NCBI GenBank assembly: GCA_017165825.1
Contig: CM029366.1
Location: 26,763,862-26,827,861 of the forward strand
Length of the DNA: 64,000 bases
Direction of reading: 5' to 3'
Source: Hepsetus odoe
Lineage: Eukaryota; Chordata; Actinopteri; Characiformes; Hepsetidae
Below, one piece after another: positions 59,577-64,000 of this stretch (position 1 is its first letter; every line of letters begins with the position of its first letter). Under the pieces are notes generated by a model. It was given only the letters and a program-made list of their open reading frames with translations, did not search any database and was not told the DNA's origin. The position numbers and the translations under genes are program-made.

Positions 59577-59660
59577 TATTATATATTATATATATATATA
59601 TATATATATTTTTATTATTTTATTATTATTATTTTTTTTTTTATTTTTTTTTCTTCTTAC
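59577..59660. repeat. (AT)n and T-rich tract in igfn1-like intron
   Basis: An at dinucleotide run, then ttattatt and T-runs, between exons 10 and 11. Confidence 0.9.
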
Positions 59661-59736
59661 ATTTTTCTTTACATGGTTGGTAATATAAGATCTTCACCCC
59701 TGCCTGAAAAATTGTATCATTGTATGTCACCTGCAG

Positions 59737-60727
59737 CTGACAAGGGAAGGTGCAAAAGGTAAGGTAGCTCATGAGACCCTGCAAGCAGGTGGCAACAAAG
59801 CTGACCTGGCTAAAGCCTGCTGAACAGCAAGAGAAAAATAAGAAGGAGATGGCAGAGGCACTTGAGGCTGCCAAAAAAGCCCAAGCTGAGAAGGAGGCAG
59901 CTGCTGCCAAAGCTAGAGCTGAAGCAGAAGCTGCCATGGCAGCAGTGCAGGCAGCGGTGGCTGCCAAGGCAGCCTTGCTATTCCAAGCTACTGAGACTGC
60001 ATTCTGCGGCAGCTAAGGCTAAGGCATGTCAGAGAATGATGCCAAGAAGCGGCAGCAGAGGCTGCAACAGCTGCAGCAGCAGGAAACAGATCAAAGCTCA
60101 GGAGGAAGCAGAAAGCTGGCTGAAGCCAAGGCCGCTGGGTCAGGCCCAGAAGGGTGCAGCAGCTGGTGAAGCAGCTGTGCTTGCTCTGGTTAGAAATCCT
60201 GGCTGAAGCGGCAGGAGAAGCTGGAGCAGGTGGAGCAGATGGGACTGGTGTTGCAGGAGCAGCAGGGGCTGCTGGTCTTGCAGGAGCAGCAGGGGCTGCT
60301 GGTCTTGCAGGAGCAACGAGGGCTGCCTGCTTGCCGAGACAGCAGGGGCTGCTGGTCTTGCGGAGCAGCAGGGGCTGCTGGTCTTACCCAGGAGCAGCTT
60401 GAGGGCTGCTGGTCTTGCGAACCAACCCAGGGGCTGCCCTGGTCTTGCGGAGCAGCAGGGGCTGCTGGTCTTGCAGGAGCAGCAGGGGCTGCTGGTCTTG
60501 CAGGAGCAGCAGGGGCTGCTGGTCTTGCAGGAGCAGCAGGGGCTGCTGGTCTTGCAGGAGTTGCTGGTGCTGCAGGAGGTGCAGTTGGGGATTACTTGCT
60601 GGGGGAAGGAGCCGATGCTGACAGTGCAGATGGAGCTTCAGCTAAGAAGCGTGAAAGAGCAGGAGCTCTGGTTCCAGATACTATCATAGTGAAGAACATA
60701 CAGATCAATGGTTTGAGCACTGATTGA
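59737..60727 (+). pseudogene. igfn1: igfn1-like exon 11, Lys/Ala coiled coil and Gly-Ala repeat, many frameshifts
   Basis: After acceptor acctgcag: ADKGRCK, a disrupted stretch, then TLQAGGNKADLAKA, a frame break near 59815, AEQQEKNKKEMAEALEAAKK and an Ala/Lys/Glu helix to about 59995. Further breaks follow, then Gly-Ala repeats (60205-60570), then GAVGDYLLGEGADADSADGA and GALVPDTII near 60691, where gtgaag is a plausible donor. The Ala-rich segment between Ig 3 and Ig 4 is a known fish IGFN1 feature. At least five frame changes are needed to read it. Confidence 0.7.
60243..60570 (+). repeat. igfn1: 27-bp coding minisatellite (9-residue Gly-Ala unit)
   Basis: Unit ggagcagcaggggctgctgg plus tcttgca, encoding GAAGAAGLA. 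Two clean units at 60250-60310, a scrambled middle (60310-60450) with one- and two-base indels, then four to five clean units at 60450-60560. The clean blocks lie in the same local frame. Confidence 0.88.
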
Positions 60728-61204
60728 ATGTTTCAGAGTAGTAGTGTTCGTTCTGTTCAAGAAATTTACATTCAAAAAAATACTTTATTTCAGAGATCAC
60801 AAGAATTTAGTACGAAAGATCAAATTCTACAATGGGCCTTTGCTTCCATTGCTTAATACTATGCTAGGGTTTACAGTGCTGTAATGGATTATCTGTTCAT
60901 TAGTGCCATAATTCACAAATCTGGTTGAACATTTTCAAAAAATAATTTTCCCCAAACAAAGTGATTATATATAATTAAGCTATACATCTGCAGGCTTTGT
61001 ACATGGGATATATTCATGATAACATTTTAATCACTTTCCTTCGTGTATCTATTTGCATGTTATTCTGCTGCTACAGTTACTGAACCTGCAGTTGTGATGG
61101 GCCATGTTTGTTCATTTTATTAAATGCACACAGATAAATTGGACAAACAGAAGCATTGCACAAAGACCTATAACCAGACACATCACATTCTCCATTTATA
61201 TAAT

Positions 61205-61520
61205 TTACATAGGGAGATTCAGATCTATAAGCTGTCCAAGTTGAACAAATTGGGCAAAAAGGACAAGCTTGGGGGTGTGCCTCCAAAAAACCAAGGCAAC
61301 TTTGTCCAAACACTGTAAATGATAAGGGTGTGAACTAATCCCTGAGTTGATTATCCAATAAATACTCAGAATGAGCTGATTTACCATCTACACATGGTAG
61401 GAAAGTCAAATCTGCTTGAGGCTGCCCGAGTCGATCAAATTCAGCAAACAGGAAAAACTGAGGGGTTCGCATGAGGCACAACCAACTGGTGCCAGATACT
61501 GTGACTGGTAAGAGATTGGT
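61205..61520 (+). pseudogene. decayed tandem echoes of the igfn1 'LVPDT' exon end
   Basis: Two segments align with each other: about 61238-61328 (gttgaacaaattgggcaaaa ... actttgtccaaacactgtaa) and about 61423-61512 (gtcgatcaaattcagcaaac ... aactggtgccagatactgtg). The second encodes QLVPDTVT before a gtaaga donor, matching ALVPDTII at the end of exon 11. They look like duplicated, now stop-containing exons. Confidence 0.55.
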
Positions 61521-63100
61521 GTGTCAATTAACTTAAACATAGTTAAATAGGTCAACTGAAGTCAAGTTTACAACAAACCTCTGGCATTTTAACAGGTGTG
61601 ACAAGTCTTAAAGAAAAACCAACAATGTGTTCTTAAAGCATGCCTCACAATTCTTTACAATCCCTCAAACCCACACTTATTTCATACTAAAGTACTCCAT
61701 TAACTCTATTGACCACAATGAAACTATATCTTGATGTTTTCAGATTAATTAGAAATTTGTAATAAAACCTTTGCATGTTTATTGTGCATTGAAAGAAAGA
61801 AACATAATGGTAATGCAGTAGAAAATGCTGAATTGGATAGTGGAGAAAAGAAAATTATTCCATTCCAATCCTGTACCAAAAGTTACCATAACTGTGCATG
61901 CTAGTTACTACATATTCCTTCATTTACTACATCTTCCTTAAAAATCTGAATTGTTGAAGCATAGTGGCTTATATCTAGATGTACTAGAAGTAAGCTAGAA
62001 GCTTCTTTTTGAATCTTAATATTATCAGTATCAACCAATACAAAAAAACAATTCAAAAAAGGATAAGTGGCATCGTGCTTTCTGTGATATTAACTTAAAG
62101 AAACCAATATCTATTATTCAAGCATGAGTATTCACCCAAGTCCAGCCTTATTACATTCTAAGGCATATTCAGTGACTATAGCTTACAATGCAAAGAGTTT
62201 CTTGGGTAAAAGATGTGTCCAAAATAGCAATCAGCATACCCGGCCAGTTAAGGAGCTTAGCTGACTGTCACCTTTTATGCCAATGGTTCAGGTGTGAGAT
62301 TCATATCCCAGGTTGAATAAGGCATCAGGACAGAGTAAAGAGCATACTTTTATGAGAAAATACCCTCTTGTAACACATACTATGACTGGAAAGAATTGAA
62401 AGGGAATTTCACCAAGACATCAAATATGAGTGAAGTGGCATTAATATCACTTATCTAACATATTATTTCAGCACTTGAACAGTATTCACTGCTAGAGCCT
62501 ATGGTAGGGTAATTCATTTTTATCTGAATCTGCCCAAGTTTAAAAAAAAAAAAAACATGACTGAGAGGCTAGGTTGCCTGCAGTAAAAGTTTAGACTATA
62601 AATTTACTCAGGGTTAAATGAATCAGGGTGAAGAGAAGCAAACATTAATTCTTTAATGTAATATTCGGCCTTTAGGTAGCAATGGGAGTACTGCAAACTA
62701 GATCCCTGAGTGAAGGTGTTAAACTTGTAAAGTAATATTTCAGTATCTACCATTCCTGCATGTTTATTAGTTGATGTTTTATAACATCAGTTGCACTACC
62801 GTATGAAATACGTTTCTAACTATATGCTTTTATGATTCATTCCTAGCAGAAGCACTAAAGCACCTGTGTAAATCTTCTACACTGAATTAATACCAAGACA
62901 TACTACACACAGTGTAGTTTATCATGTCATTATTAACAGCTTCCTAATTTTCATTGTGCAGATTTTTCCTCATGTCTATATTCTCAGTGTTTGTTTTGTA
63001 TAAGTTTGTGTATGTTTGTGTCTTTCAGTGTTTTTTGTGGTTGTCTTATGTCTATATGTAGGAACAATATTTACATGCTTCAGCTACATATATATATATA
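61521..63100. other. no gene seen
   Basis: AT-rich sequence. No further Ig or FN3 exon of the igfn1-like locus could be recognised here, which supports truncation of the copy. Confidence 0.6.
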
Positions 63101-64000
63101 TGCTCAAAAACATTAAAGGAACATTTTTTAATCAGAATATCCTATCAAGTCAGTTAAACTTGTGGGATGTTGATCTGGTCAGTGCAGTATCAGAGGGGGT
63201 TGTTAATCAGTGTCGGCTGTTTTGGTGTTAATGAAAGTAACAACAGGTGCACTAAAGGGCAACAATGAGACGACCCCAAAAACAGGAATGGTTTTGCAGG
63301 TGGAGGCCACAGATATTTTCCTTCCTCATCTTTTTTGACTGCTTTTCAGTAGTTTTGCATTTGACTAGGGTCAGAGTCACTTCTGGTTGCAAGAGGTGAT
63401 ACCTGGACCCTACAAGGGTCGCACAGACAGTCCAACTCCACCAGGATGGCACATCAACGCGTGCCATTGCCAAAGGGTTTGCTGTGTCTCCCAGCACAGT
63501 CTTAATAGCATGGAGGAGATTCTAGGAGACAGGCAGTTACTCTAGGAGAGCTGGACAGGGCTGCAGAGGCCCTTAACCCATCAACAGGACCGGTATCTGC
63601 TCCTCTGTGCAAGGAGAAACAGGATGTGTACTCCCTGAGCCCTACAAAGCGACCTACAGTGGGCCACTGGGGTGAATGTCTCTGGCCAAAACATTAGAAA
63701 CAGACTTCATGAGGGTGGCCTGAGGGCCGGACGTCCTCTAGTGGGCCCTGTGCACACTGCCTGGCACCATGGAGCTTGCTGCCTGCAACATAATTCAGCA
63801 TGATTGTTTTGGTAATGCGTCAGTGTTGGTCTGGTGAAGCATATCCACTGAGATATGCACAGACCTGTACAGTATAAACAATGGCACCCTGACTGCCATT
63901 AGGTATCGGGAAAAAATCCTTAGACCCATTGTCAGACCCTTTGCTGGTGCAGTGGGTCCTGAGTTCCTAATGGTGCATGATAATGCTCGGCCTCATGTGG
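63101..64000 (+). mobile_element. Tc1/mariner-type transposon, degenerate, runs off window
   Basis: Begins after a TA-rich stretch with tgctcaaaaacattaaagga, the terminal end of a widespread fish Tc1-like family. The + strand carries transposase remnants: N-terminal helix-turn-helix region (63420-63720, e.g. ggatggcacatcaacgcgtg and ttagaaacagacttcatgag) and the C-terminal part RYREKILRPIVRPF ... MVHDNARPHV at 63976-64000. Around 63778 the sequence jumps from the gcaccatggagc word straight to gctgcctgcaaca; the segment that normally holds the TDESRF catalytic aspartate is missing. Several stops are also present. Inactive. Confidence 0.82.

Larger units (their letters stand above)
55563..60727 (+). 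pseudogene. igfn1: igfn1-like (immunoglobulin-like and fibronectin type III domain containing 1), truncated, probable pseudogene
   Basis: Readable exons in order: 55563-55605, 56515-56634, 56945-57083, 57815-57914, 58034-58075, about 58286-58316, 58480-58660, 58791-58904, 59013-59181, 59298-59564, then a decayed exon from 59737. Known family role: sarcomeric Z-disc Ig/FN3 protein of skeletal muscle, binding KY and filamin-type partners. Key words: KVPGVMITQYVEELPEGKTT, TPDFTRKPIGLTIQEG, DTYKCYAFNEYGKAVC, KDYERICNEYGITNFRGML, EDAGIYQVDVEGVNIFSTDF. Lesions: one-base deletion in exon 3 (57035-57038) giving a stop at 57078, no proper donor or frame around exon 6, AC instead of AG before 59298, and five or more frameshifts after 59759. 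Later Ig and FN3 domains are absent. The clean grm4 exons on the same sequence argue against general sequence error. It could still be a live paralogue in a damaged assembly; zebrafish has several igfn1 copies. Confidence 0.72.

Noticed and set aside
59759..59775. A 17-base intron (gtaag ... gag) inside igfn1-like exon 11
   Set aside because: Far too short to be spliced. The local frame break is better explained by small indels.

Overview
The window looks like nuclear DNA of a teleost fish, and probably an otophysan such as a characin, catfish or electric fish. The group is an inference from the style of the repeats. The evidence for a fish is direct: spliced vertebrate genes with GT-AG introns, tRNA-derived SINEs with A and B boxes, Tc1/mariner-type elements with terminal inverted repeats, an RTE-type LINE 3' end, and many microsatellites. 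Nothing bacterial or viral was seen.

Region 1 (1-16030) is the 3' part of a group III metabotropic glutamate receptor gene on the + strand, best matched to grm4 (mGluR4). Four coding exons are intact: 2631-2767 (end of the ligand-binding domain), 2995-3930 (cysteine-rich domain and TM1-TM6), 12202-12451 (TM7 and most of the C-tail) and a 50-base terminal exon, 14615-14664, that encodes the PDZ-type end ...SNHAI. A 3' UTR of about 1.35 kb ends near an AATAAA at 16012. The 5' exons lie outside the window.

Region 2 (about 16030-55560) is a 39 kb gene desert with no supportable gene. It holds at least ten copies of a tRNA-headed SINE with a conserved body, three copies of a second tRNA-SINE, two chimeric copies, two longer inverted-repeat DNA transposons (one with a SINE inside it), an RTE-type LINE tail, a 26/29-bp minisatellite of about 550 bp and a polypyrimidine (CT)n tract of about 670 bp.

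Region 3 (55563-60727, + strand) is a multi-exon copy of igfn1 (immunoglobulin-like and fibronectin type III domain containing 1, a striated-muscle sarcomere protein). The N-terminal exons can be read in order with matching splice phases. The copy carries a one-base deletion in the first Ig exon, a missing AG acceptor, a doubtful sixth exon, and many frameshifts in a Lys/Ala coiled-coil plus Gly-Ala minisatellite exon. The later Ig/FN3 domains are absent. The grm4 exons on the same sequence are clean, so I favour a pseudogene or truncated paralogue over poor sequence quality. Decayed tandem echoes of the exon end ('LVPDT') continue to about 61520.

Region 4 (63101-64000) is the left part of a Tc1-family transposon with an internally deleted, mutated transposase; it runs off the window end. 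The two genes are not functionally linked: one is a presynaptic neuronal receptor, the other a relic of a muscle structural gene.
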